A DNA stretch of 64,000 bases from Lanius collurio. Lineage: Eukaryota > Chordata > Aves > Passeriformes > Laniidae. The translations under genes were made by a program, and so were the position numbers. How positions within the stretch are numbered: the stretch's first letter is position 1; each line of letters begins with the position of its first letter. The stretch covers positions 16,598,443-16,662,442 of the forward strand of contig JACBWW010000017.1 in NCBI GenBank assembly GCA_020086605.1, written 5' to 3'. Of this stretch, positions 13,401 through 24,200 are shown piece after piece. The notes under the pieces are model-generated. The model searched no databases. It was given only the letters and a program-made list of their open reading frames with translations, and was not told the origin of the DNA.

Positions 13401-16400
13401 CAGTTCAGTCTTGGGCCTCACTCCAATAAAGATCTTGATGTGCTGGAGCACATCCAGAGGAGGGCAAGAGAGCTGGTCTGGAGAAGCTGAGGGAATTGAG
13501 GTTGTATTTGTAGTCTGCCTGTGTTTTAGATAACTGGAATATTGAAATTGCCTTCTGAGAGATCACTGTTAAGCAGAACTAGTCTGTGGGCAAGTATTAA
13601 ATAAGCTGTGATTACAACTTGCCCTAATTTTTTCTTTTGTTGAGAAAAAAATACTAAGTTTCTTGAATATTTTTTTAGAGGAAATGTTTTCTATTTATTA
13701 TTGTTTCTTTATTGCTGATTCAGAGATTTTTAACAATTTTTTTAAAGACTCAAATATTAATGATAATGTCTCAAGAATTTTATAATGCCAAATACTTCAT
13801 ATTTTCTAGTTTATATAATGAGGATGTCATGGGATTTTTCAAGCTACTTTTTGCAATATTGCACCAGAGAATAATTTTCACCAAATCAGTCAGAATGATG
13901 GTGGTCATTGGTGGTTGAGAGTGAGCTGCACCTGCTTTCCCAGTGCAATGCTTCTATCAAAATGACAAATTGTGATTCTCATTCTGTGGTATTGCACTGA
14001 AAAATTAGTTTTGAGGCAGCATTTTTAATGTCTTCATTAACATGTATTTTGGTGTTCTTGATCCTGCACTCCAATGACCATAATTTTATCTGTTAAGATA
14101 ACATTATTTTGTAATGTAGTCTGAAACATTAAAAGGGAAATGCTGATGACACTAATATTTCAGTAAAACCTTTGAACCATTCTTTTAATTTTATATCTTT
14201 CAGAAAACAAACTATATTCTCCCATGAACTTTAGACCAATCTTGTTATACAGAACAGGGCTTTGCTTGGGTAGACAAGGTTAGATTACTGCTATCACAAA
14301 TATCAGTGAACATTAGACTGTGAATAACGTCTCAATTTTCAGGTGATTCTATGCAGAAGACAGTCATATTTAAAGCTCACTGTTTTCTTTCCTGAGTCTT
14401 AACTACAGATGGACACACCCAGACAACTTTCAGCTTGACTGTAAGCTATTAGCAAACAGATTAGTTACTTCTGTCAGGAACGTTATTGAGTGAAAGAGAC
14501 ATTTTTGAGTAAAATTAGGTAATTTCAGAGTTTTTCCCTTCTGTATTATTAACAGCATCTCAATGCTGATATATTTACGTAACAGTGTTGTGTTACAGGG
14601 TTTATGTCAGCATGTGGGACTTACCAGCAGCTGGACAGAACCCATACAAATGGTCCCTGTCGAAGTCGGGCGTTGTTGCACACCAGGACAGGCCATCTGA
14701 CCTGCCAGCAGCTGTGCACTCAGCGTACCACCTACCACTCAACAGGAAGGGGAAGGCACATGGAGCTCCGTTGGAATTTCCTAACAATGTAAACAGATCT
14801 GAGGGGGCAAAAGAGAAATTTTAATATGGCTGTGTGCATATATGTATCTGTACTCTCCATAAGACAGCCTGGAGAAAGCATTACAAGTGTGTGACTATCA
14901 CCAGTAATGTCTTTCATGGAAGTTTTTGGTAGGTATTGCAATTTACTCTTTGCTTCTGGGGTACATCATTAGCTGTACCAGCTGGAACTTGAGCAGTTTC
15001 ATGCTGTAGCCAACTATAAAAGAACCATAATGATTTTTATCTCATATATTTAAATATAATTTTCTAAAAATAGTGCTATCTTTTTATCATATGGCTTAAC
15101 TTTCTATCATTCATTAAAAGTAAACCATTGATTAAATTGTTAAATGTTGTGGGATTTTTTGGCATCTGAAATCTTGTAGAGTAACTGAAGATATTATGCA
15201 TGGAATTATTTCCTTACATATAATATTGATGTATTAAACATAGAGATTTTTTCCTTTTCATCCAGTAGTATTAATACAATCTCAGTTGTAACAGTATGCA
15301 GTTAAATAAAGTGCTTTGATTACAGAGTCACAGAATCACAGAATGGTTCAGGTTGATAGGGACCACGAAGGGACATCTGGTCCAACCTCTCAGCTCAAGG
15401 AGGGCCATCCCAGAGCATGTGGCACAGGACTGTGTCCACACCATTATTGAATATCTCCAGGGAGGGAAACTCCACCAGCTCTCTGGACAATCTGTTCTGG
15501 TGCTTGGTAAAAGAAGTTCTTCCTCGTATTCTAACGGAACTTCCTGTGCTTGTTTCTGCCCATTGTTATTGCTAGGCACCACTGAGAAGACTGATAAACA
15601 CTAACAATTAGAAATAACCTTCATCTACATTTGCTTTAAAAGTAAAGAACAAAAAATATGCACATTTTTTGCACAAACTGCATTCTGTCTGAACTGAAAC
15701 AGCTGTGTTTCTCCAGGATGGAAAGATATAGGCCTGAATATATGAACTAATCATTCTCTAGTCAACCATTGCCTCAGGGGGAACAGCTGATATCAGACTA
15801 AGGGGAGCAGAAATCAAAAGACCCTATCTCTGATGAGAAACAAGTGGATTCAATAAACCATCAAGATTAACGTTTAAACTTTACCTTCATGGCCTTGAGA
15901 ACACAAATCATCCGTGGTTTCATAGATCTTCCATTTATCCATTGCCTCTGATCCTGTTTTCAGTTCAATATCTTCTTTTTTTTTGCCAGCACTGAGAAAT
16001 AAATCTTCCCCTTGGATTGCCAAGGCCCCATTTTTGCATTCCCATTTCTGGAATTCACTTTTCTTGTTGCATGGGTACAGAGAAATTTTAGCCTGGTTTC
16101 TCTTGGAGGGCACTCCCAAACATTGTGCAAATGCCACACTCATTAGCTGATGATCAGAGACCCACCTGAATTTTTGTAAGTCACTGGTTTTTTTGCAAGT
16201 GGCTGTTGTGACTGCCTCAGAACTCTGAGCAGTTAAACAGAACTTAGTATCCTCATTGTATATTAAGAATATATCCTTGTCTGTAAAACAAAACATTCAG
16301 AATAAGAGGTTAGGGTAAGCACATGGTGAGGGGAGCTTGTGAGGAGAAAGATGTGCTGTTTATTCTATGCTGATCTGAGTCATGTCAGGAGGCTGCAAAT

Positions 16401-18573
16401 ATTTACAAGGATCAATGGAATTTTCAAGACACTTCATTCTGGGAAAAAAAAGTACGTACAGCTCAGTAAATACATGTAAACGCAACACAGAATGAGAACA
16501 CATAAAATACATTGGCACAATTTCAAAAATGTGATCATAATAATGGAATAATGGAACTTTTCCTGAAATGTACATTTCAATTAAGATTTCCAAAAGATAC
16601 CTTTACTGAAAATTTGGAAGTTGGCTATCATTTTATGCATTATAGATTTAGTTTCTGTTACATACTTCTCCATGGGTTCGCATTTGTGCCTAATTCAGTT
16701 AGTGGGTGAGCCTCCTATGACACTTGCTCCTTCTGGAATAGACACGCTGTTATGTTTTGGGGATTTTTTTGAAATTGAAAACTGTGTAATGGCGATTTGT
16801 TATCCTGCCTTGATCCAGTATCCTTTCATCAGTACGTCTGTCATAAGAATTCAACGTAATTCATACAATAGATCACAAACATTCTCACAAGAGCCAACAC
16901 CGAGGAGCACACAGATCCTATAGGTGTGGGCCTGCATGCCTGTGCATTGTAAATGCCACGCATCATAGTTAACACTCCCAAAGGGTTATAGGTAGCCTAA
17001 TGTAGTGATCCGTGGCTATAAGTAGGCTCTGCTGGGAAGGGCTGTCCAGAACTGCAGCTCTGCTGTGACACACAAAGCAAGCCTGCCTGGGCACACAGCT
17101 GCATGCTCTTCAAAATGTCAGGTAGCATACAGCTCTCACTGGCTTTGGGTCATGAGGGACTGAAATTTGGACTACGAGGAATGTTTGAGGACCTGTCAAA
17201 CAGGAGGGCAAAGTTTTGTCCTTCAGCTCTCTGTGCCTCAAATTCCCACCTGGAAACAGAGATGCAGCATCACTGCCGTATCCATCTGAGAAATAACTCA
17301 TAAGAGGCAGTGAGATACCCGTCCAAACACTAAAGTACATCTCTAGGACAAGTGTAGGATATTAGGTCAAGCCAATGTTGGTTAGTGAATGGGGAAAATT
17401 CTGGGAGATTATGATGGAAAGAATAGTTTTTGAGCTCTTCCAGAAAGTCCCTGTATTACTTTGACCAGCACAGTAATACACAGTAGTTTCACTTCTGCAA
17501 ATCTAAATTTGAAGCTGAGACTTATTTTGTTCTTTCTTTGTCCATTTAGGCAAAAGGTTTTAAATATTATTAAATCTTTTATTTCTTATTGCTCAGTAAA
17601 GAAGTGCTTTGTGTAGTCCCCTAAGTATCAGCTATTGTCCCTCGTAGAATTTTTGGTTCTAAGTATAGGAGTTCTTGCTGGAAACTGTGAGGTTTCTGCT
17701 TTTGGGTTGGGTTCCCAGCTCATGGAGCAGGTGGGAGACCCTCTTTTTGCACAGGGTACTGCTTTCACAGCTCACATGGAACAGTGTTTGCTTTTGGAAG
17801 CTGTGATATGTATACCCCAATCCACAAATCTAATGAACTGAAGGATAAAGAAAACACATCTTTGAACATTATCATCATACTTCAAAAGGGAGTTGTGATC
17901 TGTCTTTGGTCAACTTCAGAGCCTTAACTATCCCTCTCATCCTTACCCTTGCTTATTCCACAGCTGTTCTTCACTCTCATATATTTATAATATTTTTTTT
18001 CACTGGGATCTTCTCAGCCACTGTGAGAAGCCATATCTTACATCAACTCACAAGTTCTATCTCATCCCACACAATCTCATGCTAAGGCTAGAAGCAACAC
18101 ATACAACACCCTTTTTCATTCTTTCATCCTTTTCATTTTTGTGAGTAAGTCATATATACAGACAGAGACCATGGAGCACACTGTGAAGTCCATCTACTCA
18201 AGAGTATCAAACATAACCAATAAATAAGTTGTACCCAAGAGGCAATCTTTATTCACATATGTGACTCTCTCCTTCTGATTCCCAGCTTCACCCCATTTTG
18301 GATATTCCCCTCTCTTTAAATGTAAATCAACATGTTTGTATCTGTCTTTTGGAAACTTCCGTGGACCATTCCCATTAGGACAAATATGAAATGCAGAGTT
18401 GTAAAGCTGTGTAAAAATCTTAAAGATCCTGAGAAACCAACAAGACAGCAAAGATGCCACTTTCACATCCACTTTTGCAGGGTATAGGAAAAAATAGACT
18501 CACCGAGTGTCTGAAAAGCAGTATGAACAAATGAGAGGAAAACTAAAACTGTAGAAAAGGTCAAGTGTTTCAT
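1296..18573 (-). CDS. MRC1L: Gene A: macrophage mannose receptor 1-like, 5' part (15 exons seen, 3' end outside window)
   Basis: Type I membrane endocytic pattern-recognition receptor of macrophages and dendritic cells, identified by domain order. Exons (minus strand): 18573-18504, 16280-15885, 14798-14625, 12765-12607, 11766-11653, 10425-10279, 9361-9179, 8633-8476, 8061-7951, 5578-5463, 5017-4869, 3344-3145, 2851-2724, 2103-2016, 1431-1296. They join in frame to about 776 residues: signal peptide 1-23, CysR 24-155, FNII 156-213, CTLD1 214-353, CTLD2 354-504, CTLD3 505-640, CTLD4 to 776. The start ATG opens a hydrophobic leader directly before the first donor. All junctions are GT/AG. CTLD5-8, membrane span and tail should lie beyond base 1; I did not find the small linker exon expected after CTLD4. 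CTLD4 lacks the sugar-binding EPN and WND motifs. Introns hold CR1 and ERV insertions. The family call is very secure; which chicken paralogue it matches is not. Confidence 0.93.
2016..2103 (-). CDS. MRC1L: Gene A exon 14: CTLD4, middle
   Basis: 88 nt, phases 2/0. Encodes [20 protein letters not shown] and SP before a GTGAGTGTTT donor identical to gene B exon 13's. Found by homology to gene B; it is too short to stand out alone. Confidence 0.87.
2724..2851 (-). CDS. MRC1L: Gene A exon 13: CTLD4, first part
   Basis: 128 nt, phases 0/2. Encodes [19 protein letters not shown] and [15 protein letters not shown]. Close match to gene B exon 12. Confidence 0.91.
3145..3344 (-). CDS. MRC1L: Gene A exon 12: end of CTLD3 and start of CTLD4
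   Basis: 200 nt, phases 1/0, same length as gene B exon 11. Encodes [19 protein letters not shown] and FLCKK, then a linker, then [16 protein letters not shown], which opens CTLD4. Confidence 0.92.
3688..4226 (-). mobile_element. CR1 LINE fragment (3' end)
   Basis: Begins ATCACAGGATAATTTAGGTT and runs through the CR1 3' UTR (CTAGGCAGCCTATTCCAAGG, TTTCAGTGAAGAAATC) into the end of its reverse-transcriptase frame (CCCACTGGTGCCAAGTACA). Sense is the minus strand. Inside the gene A intron between exons 11 and 12; decayed. Confidence 0.85.
4869..5017 (-). CDS. MRC1L: Gene A exon 11: CTLD3, middle
   Basis: 149 nt, phases 2/1. Encodes [20 protein letters not shown] and NWNAAMPG. The donor is GTACTT, weaker than the GTAAGC of gene B's counterpart. 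Confidence 0.9.
5463..5578 (-). CDS. MRC1L: Gene A exon 10: CTLD3, first part
   Basis: 116 nt, phases 0/2, same length as gene B exon 9. Encodes [13 protein letters not shown], then [19 protein letters not shown]. Confidence 0.92.
6020..6670 (+). mobile_element. 3' internal remnant of the same endogenous retrovirus
   Basis: Very A-rich, C-poor-G sequence leading into the polypurine tract, unlike its flanks. At 6549-6655 the frame encodes a strongly hydrophobic stretch followed by basic residues, as expected for the membrane-anchor end of a retroviral envelope protein; earlier frames are interrupted. The upstream boundary is a guess based on composition. Confidence 0.45.
6671..7032 (+). mobile_element. 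Endogenous retrovirus 3' LTR
   Basis: About 362 bases starting TGTCAGGAGCC and ending CTCTGCA, so TG...CA ends. Directly preceded by a purine tract (AAAAAGAGAGGGGGAAT), the polypurine primer of plus-strand synthesis. AATAAA at 6963. Sits in the gene A intron between CTLD2 and CTLD3, antisense to the gene. No matching 5' LTR is visible, so the element is 5'-truncated. Confidence 0.75.
7951..8061 (-). CDS. MRC1L: Gene A exon 9: CTLD2, last part
   Basis: 111 nt, phases 0/0. Encodes [19 protein letters not shown] and an interdomain linker ending CPK. Confidence 0.92.
8476..8633 (-). CDS. MRC1L: Gene A exon 8: CTLD2, middle
   Basis: 158 nt, phases 1/0. Encodes [38 protein letters not shown] and EDCVIM. 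It has EPT where a sugar-binding CTLD would have EPN. Confidence 0.93.
9179..9361 (-). CDS. MRC1L: Gene A exon 7: CTLD2, first part
   Basis: 183 nt, phases 1/1, same length as gene B exon 6. Encodes [18 protein letters not shown], then ALISC and [19 protein letters not shown]. Confidence 0.93.
10279..10425 (-). CDS. MRC1L: Gene A exon 6: CTLD1, last part
   Basis: 147 nt, phases 1/1. Encodes [18 protein letters not shown] and LGYICKK, the closing cysteines of CTLD1, then a linker. The acceptor follows a short pyrimidine tract. Confidence 0.9.
11653..11766 (-). CDS. MRC1L: Gene A exon 5: CTLD1, middle
   Basis: 114 nt, phases 1/1. Encodes the core [18 protein letters not shown] followed by FRYFNWAPG. 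Has no EPN sugar motif. Confidence 0.92.
12607..12765 (-). CDS. MRC1L: Gene A exon 4: CTLD1, first part
   Basis: 159 nt, phases 1/1. Encodes [19 protein letters not shown], then [19 protein letters not shown], the start of the CTLD fold. Closely matches the gene B counterpart at 52093-52254. Confidence 0.92.
13188..13512 (+). mobile_element. CR1 LINE fragment (end of reverse-transcriptase ORF)
   Basis: Contains CR1 hallmarks such as GGCCAAGAAGGCCAATGGCA, CTTGTATCAGCAACAGTGTG and CTCGGCACTGGTGAGGCC in that order. Plus orientation, 5'- and 3'-truncated, in the gene A intron between FNII and CTLD1. No intact frame. Confidence 0.88.
14625..14798 (-). CDS. MRC1L: Gene A exon 3: fibronectin type II domain
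   Basis: 174 nt, phases 1/1. Shows the canonical FNII pattern: NGAPCAFPF, then [24 protein letters not shown]. In mammalian MRC1 this domain binds collagen. All four expected cysteines are present. Confidence 0.94.
15324..15602 (-). mobile_element. CR1 LINE fragment (3' UTR)
   Basis: Starts AGTCACAGAATCACAGAATG and continues with the reverse complement of the CR1 3' UTR (TCCAACCTCTCAGCTCAAGG, ATATCTCCAGGGAGGGAAAC). In the gene A intron between CysR and FNII. Confidence 0.85.
15885..16280 (-). CDS. MRC1L: Gene A exon 2: ricin-type cysteine-rich (CysR) domain
   Basis: 396 nt, phases 1/1, about 131 residues. Begins [15 protein letters not shown] and contains [29 protein letters not shown], the Q-x-W-like beta-trefoil marks of the MRC1 CysR that binds sulphated sugars in mammals. 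Cysteines are in the usual places. Intact and full length, in contrast to gene B. Confidence 0.93.
18504..18573 (-). CDS. MRC1L: Gene A exon 1: start codon and signal peptide
   Basis: ATG at 18573. Encodes a 23-residue hydrophobic leader ([20 protein letters not shown] then QTL) and ends phase 1 before a perfect GTGAGT donor. Its position 2.3 kb before the CysR exon matches the family's exon 1. Confidence 0.85.
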
Positions 18574-20631
18574 TCTGTCTTCTTAGTCACAAAGAGAAGA
18601 GATTAAATAATTGCTGCAGTAGAGGTCCTTAAAGAATCAGTTGGTGCTGGCTCCTTCTCAGTTTTGGAGATTTTTAGTTGAAGGAGAAAACACTGGGCTC
18701 TAAATAAGGAAATATCCTGTCACATGAGGTATTTTGAAATCTATAAATAATTACAAAATTCAAACTTTGCATCTGAAAGTGAAGTTTCCATCCATTCAAA
18801 TGCAAGTGGCAAAGTTTTAACATTTCAAGATCATGCTACTGAATTATTTTTAACTTTCTTGGTTCTGTGCTGGAATTATAACATTCTGACCCTCAAAGAC
18901 AGAGAAACAGGGAGTGCACTTTAAGTGGACGTACCTTGAATGTCATACATATAAACCTGGGAAACTCAGACAAAAATAGATGAAAATTTCTTAGACAGAT
19001 AGGTCTTCACTATTGCAAAAGATATATTGATTTCATTTACTACAGTGAGCAAGGCTGACCATTTCAGTGTGAAAAATTAACCCACACGGGACAATTTAAT
19101 TTTGCTTGGTGACTTGATAAACTGGGTACTATGTATACACTTGCCTTTTATCTATCCTGTGTATCAGCTACTAGAACTACTGTGCTGTTATTTCATGTGA
19201 ATTTATCTTAGAAGAACCAACACAAATTAGCCAAATATTTACAAACCTTTCCGTGATTTTGGCAAAAAAACCCTTCCTTTCAAAATTATTTCATCCATAA
19301 AGTGCAAATGAATTTTACTACTTTATTCTTTCTTTGTACCAAGTGCAAATGAGACAACGAAAGAGTAATAGTTTCAAATTTTACAAGTGAGCCTCAGTCA
19401 TTTATTAAGTGGAAATTAACTACAGCTATGATGCACAATCCCTTAGTTATTTTGAAAAAAAAGTGAGGAAAGAAATTCAGCTGAAATTGCCCTTCAAATT
19501 TTTTGTCATTATCCTTGGCTTAATTATGAAGACAAATCTCACTATATTTTCTGCAAGAGCAAAGCATCACTTCATAAGATAGTAGAAATTCATTCACACA
19601 ATACAGTCTTTGGAGCTGTGTTATCAATACAAGATATAAAAATTTAAAATATTGTTATCATGTTGGATTTTTAAATCTGTTTATTCTTTTAATTTGTCAT
19701 GCCTTCATCATTAGCCATCAAATAGGACTGAATCCAGTTCAGTATTTACAAAAAAAGAAAAATATGTGTATTTTTTAACTTACATGAAGGGGAAAAAAGA
19801 AGTTGTAAGATCAAGAGGACTGGCATTAAAAGTAGTTTGACTACAAAATGCCCTTTATTCCTTATGCTCTGCAATACGTTTTAATTGCCATATCTACATA
19901 GTGTCAATCTAATGTCGTGTGACATCTCCTCTGCCATTCTTATTCACTTTCTAAAGGTTTGTTGCTCCCAGAGATCCAGGAGATCTTTATTTCTTCAGCA
20001 TGTTGCAGACAACAGAGAATTCATAGGAAGCTTAAACATCTCAGTAAATCTCCAAAACATTTCACTTGCAAGGCACTGTTGTGTGCTCCACTGTTTTACT
20101 GGCCTGTAGCATGGGCACAGTGCCCAGCTATCAGTCCATTTATCAGAGAGGAGGAGGATAGCAAGCAAAGGTGTCCTAAAATGAGTGCTCAAGTGGAATA
20201 AAACCAGGAGTGGATTTCTTCCAAAATTTATTTGGCAACTACTTTATTTTCTAGTTTATTTATGGATTTTTTTAGTCATTTGCCTTGTTCATGTTTCTGT
20301 GTCTCCTCCTGTCAGCCTCTCTTTTAAGGAAGAAGACGCATCAGATCAACAAACTATATCACCTCCCCATGCTAATTAAACAATGAAGTGTTATTATGCA
20401 GTATATAGATTGTTTATTGATATAGTTTCATGTTCATAATTGATAAAAACTATTCAAAGCCATAGAATAAGACTGTGTGCAAAGATTTATTTTTTTGCAA
20501 ATCAAAGCTGAAGCCATGGACAAAGGACAAGTATTTGCATTTCACTTATAATACTATAGCACAGAAGATATTTATCTAAAGGGTGTAGGACAAGGACAGC
20601 AACGGGGACAAACAATTCATGTAAACATCTG
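18574..20631. other. Spacer between gene B 3' UTR and gene A start
   Basis: Apart from the promoter block at 18677-18793 and gene A's 5' UTR, I see no coding exon, known repeat or RNA gene. AT-rich, with many stops in all frames. Confidence 0.5.
18677..18793 (-). promoter_or_regulatory. Gene A proximal promoter block shared with gene B
   Basis: Bases 18677-18740 align with 54979-55040 with about nine mismatches and one 2-base gap, by eye. A second short match (18781-18793 with 55099-55111) lies just upstream. The block holds a GGAA core (AAGGAAAT at 18706) and TCACATG, an E-box, about 10 bases apart. The surrounding spacer is not similar. Known mannose receptor promoters depend on PU.1 (GGAA) and USF (E-box); their use here is inferred. 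No convincing TATA box seen. Confidence 0.6.
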
Positions 20632-20889
20632 TTTATTCCAAACAGCACTTGAGTAACAGTGCAGGTGCTTCAGTACAGTAAGGTGAGATACTGTCAAAGT
20701 GCAGGCATTAAGGCTGAATGCTCTGCAAAGAGTGCTCAGTGTTAGTCTTGACTCTGTATGTGATGCTGCCATAAATTCCTAAATAAGTGATCCATATCTT
20801 TTAAATCTAAATTTCCACTAGTTGTTATTTTCCATGCTCACTTAATTAGCCATTTTGTACAATACTAAGTCAATAAATACCTGTGAGAC

Positions 20890-20895
20890 TTTATT
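20890..20895 (-). terminator. Gene B candidate polyadenylation signal
   Basis: AATAAA on the minus strand, about 156 bases after the gene B stop. Another AATAAA is at 20637-20632, so a longer 3' UTR is possible. Confidence 0.5.
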
Positions 20896-21050
20896 GCAGA
20901 GTATACAGCAATAGTTCTCAATCTTCACCAAAGAAATAATTGCCAATTTTACTTTGCAGTAAAAGTTACATGCACTTAATTAAGACAGGTTTCCTTTAGT
21001 TCAGCTATATTTTTTCCAGCTTAACCATCTAGTTTGGCTGTGTTATGCCA

Positions 21051-21295
21051 TCAGACAACACTGTGATCATTTTTTTCTTTGTCAGTGGTAGCATCATTTC
21101 CATTGTCCCCTGCAGTAAGGGCACGGCTGTATTCCAGCTGTCTGCTGCCCCACCTCACCTCTCCTCCAGTTCCACTTCTAGTTTTCATCTTGAATGAAAA
21201 ATAAATCATGAAGCCCACCCCTAATAAAATGATGAGGACCAGAGTAAGTAGTATCCACATATTCATGTGACCACTGGCTTTGTCCTTTTTGGCAT
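21051..21295 (-). CDS. MRC1L: Gene B exon 29: membrane span, tail and stop
   Basis: Encodes the stalk, the membrane span [20 protein letters not shown] and a tail of about 47 residues ending KNDHSVV, then TGA at 21053-21051. The tail has RQLEYSRAL but no FxNxxY and no good YxxPhi signal. A GTGAGG within the exon could act as an alternative donor, but the homologous C-terminus argues for read-through. Confidence 0.92.
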
Positions 21296-24200
21296 CTGTA
21301 AATAAAGAAAAAGTAAATAGAAATTAGTGAACTGTAGCCACAAATAAATATAAGAATACTGAAAACTATAATTTCTCCCTTAATTACTCGGGGGAAAATC
21401 TGTTATAATGTGTCTGTGTCAGTCTTCCTCATAGATCTTACCATGCAAAAGGAGGATCAGAGAGGGGGTGATCAATTTACCAAAGCATTTGATCATCTTG
21501 GGGTTCCCTAAGTTTCTTGCAAATAATGATAAATTAGACTGGGAAAGAATTCACTGGCAACTAAGTAAATTAAGCTCATACTTAAAAAAAAAAACAACAA
21601 CAAAAAAACTCCTAAATAGATAATATTAAATTCAAACATCTATCTGAAATTATTTGGAAGGTGAAAAAAAAAATCTTACCTTCCACATTTTCAGCTGCTT
21701 TAACAATATCTGTCAAAGATAAAGACAAATGTTCAGTGAAAATCTAAAAAGGTCACATTTTCTTTCTGGCAGTTGCACATTAGCAAAAGGTCTGGTAACC
21801 TGCACATCATCATTTCTGGAAACACATCTGCTAAATTAAGAAAGCTGAAAATGAGAGAAAGATTTTTAACCCCATATTTCCTTCAATAAAACTGGAGGTT
21901 TTTGCATATTAAGCCCCCTTCTCGCTTCTTTTGTAATAACCAGAATATCTCCAAGCACTGGTAGTTTCTGACTGTTTTAAGTGCACTCTCTCTTCTCCCC
22001 CATTAATTAACCTTGCCCTTTTCACCGGGTCTGTTTCCTGCGGAGACTGGGAACAACCTGATCGACTGCTGAGGATATTTGAGCTTGCCTGATGGCACAC
22101 AATTCCTTTGAGACCCAGCAGGTCTCAGTTTACCATAATTCATTTGCATCTATAATTACACGTGTAGGCTCAGGTTTTCTTGTGCAGCTTTTCCCGGCTG
22201 TGCACAGAGGGCGCCGTCTGCAAGGCTTTTCCCGGCGGCCGGGTGGGAGCTGCTGGGAGCTGCTGGGAGGTGATGGGAGGTGATGGGAGCTGCTGGGAGC
22301 TGCTGGGAGGTGATGGGAGCTGCTGGGAGCTGCTGGGAGGTGATGGGAGGTAATGGGACTGGGAGGTGATGGGAGGTAATGGGAGCTGCTGGGAGGTGAT
22401 GGGAGGTGATGGGAGCTGCTGAGAGGTGATGGGAGCTGCTGGGAGGTGATGGGAGGTGATGGGAGCTGCTGGGGAGTGATGGGAGCTGCTGGGAGCTGCT
22501 GGGAGGTGATGGGAGCTGCTGGGAGGTGATGGGAGCTGCTGGGGAGTGATGGACACGGCAAGGATGGATCTCCCCGTGGACAGCGGGCCCCCCGGGAGCG
22601 TGGGATGCACCGGGAGCCGGACTGCTGCAGCAGAACCAGGGCATTGAGCTCTGGTGGGATTGCGGGCACGAAGGAAAAGCTGCTGTTAAATTTGTCCCGT
22701 GAAAGGACGCAGAGCTGGCTGTAATGAAATAAATATCTGGTTGTGCTGGAACGCCGTTCCGCTCTGTCAGGGAATATCCTCTGTGCTTTGGCATTGTGCC
22801 TCAGGGCCACTCAGAGTCAAACCCGTCAAATAAACTGCGTGGTGACAGGGAGTTTCTGCTTTCTGACCTGTTTGGTAACAAAGAACTATCGTTCAGCAGT
22901 CTCTGTTGCCTGCAAAGTAAACTGGGCATTGTCCTAGAAGCAGAATTTTCCTTTTGAGAACGCCCTCAGCACTGGTGTGACTGCTGCTTCCCCCACCAGC
23001 TGCAGGTTTGCTTTGGTGGGGAAAGGACTGAACCTCAAAAACATCCTGAACCTTGGGGTTGTGAAATAGGGCAGGAAATTGGACTTTTTTTTCAGAATTA
23101 ACAGTTAAACTCCAAAATACCACATGGTTCTTTGGCTCACGATATTCTGATATTTCTACTTCCTGACTAAAGCAGATGGTGCTCAGTTATACAGAAACAA
23201 AATATTAAAAAAAAAAAAAAGCTAACCAAAACACTTCTACTCTTTTCAAAGGTCACTATGTGCTCTCTGGATCGCACTTCCTCTCCTATTTAAATAGAAT
23301 TGCTTCATCCATCTCTTACTGGAACAGCATGTATCATACTACAGCAAGATGAAGAATAGCAAATTATTGATGCCACTCTTGTTCCATAAACAGAAAATAG
23401 GAATGTTAGTAGAAAAAAAAAGGGTTTATGTTGGAGGAAAACAAAACAACAAGGGAATTTAATTTTTTTTCAGGAATTATTTATGATTTTTACTTATTAT
23501 TTGAATATTCTTCACAGAATGTAAGATCTGAGGTTATGAAGCAAGAAAACATAAACAGGGCAAACAAAAAAAAAAAATTCATATTATTTTTGTCTGAACA
23601 TTGAAACATTTGTGCCAGTCTTTTGTAGTGATCATATTGTGCTATTACTACTGAAATGAAACCATAAATGGAAAGAGCAAATATTAAAGAAGTCACTTAC
23701 TCTTTGGTTTCTTACAAATAAATCCCCTTTGGGAAGAGCAAGGCAGGACACTCCAGTTGCCGGTGGCCGCAGACAGCTCCACGCAGAAAGCCAGCTCATC
23801 ATCCCCTGAGGGCTGCCCCTCACCCCAGTTGACAAAGTCTAAGGCACTGTTGTCTTGCCAAAGCAGCTGCCCTGATGTTGCAAAAGTTAGTATCAATACT
23901 AATAGATCCACAGGAAGAGTTTCCACCTTAGTGACAATTAACACAGTATTATTTTATTCATCATAACGAGACAATACTACTTTCTTCAAAAATTCCACCT
24001 GTGGTTGTTTAGATACATTTTATCTCATTTGATTCTTGTCTCAAAAACAATTTAATTGCTTTCCCAAATTATGATTTGCAGATTTATCAGCCATTTATAT
24101 TTCTCCATATTTTTGCCTTGGATATTAAAGTTTCAAACTAAAAAAAGCCTAATTCAGACTTTTTATAAAAAATTTCTAAATTATTGTTTCAGCAGCACTC

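Noticed and set aside
15353..15604. Open frames on both strands
   Set aside because: They fall inside the CR1 3' UTR fragment, which is non-coding.
22130..22810. Three overlapping minus-strand open frames of 146-226 codons rich in S, H, L, P, A and Q
   Set aside because: They are the three readings of the 10-bp minisatellite; a repeat without stops is open in every frame. No domain, no splice support.
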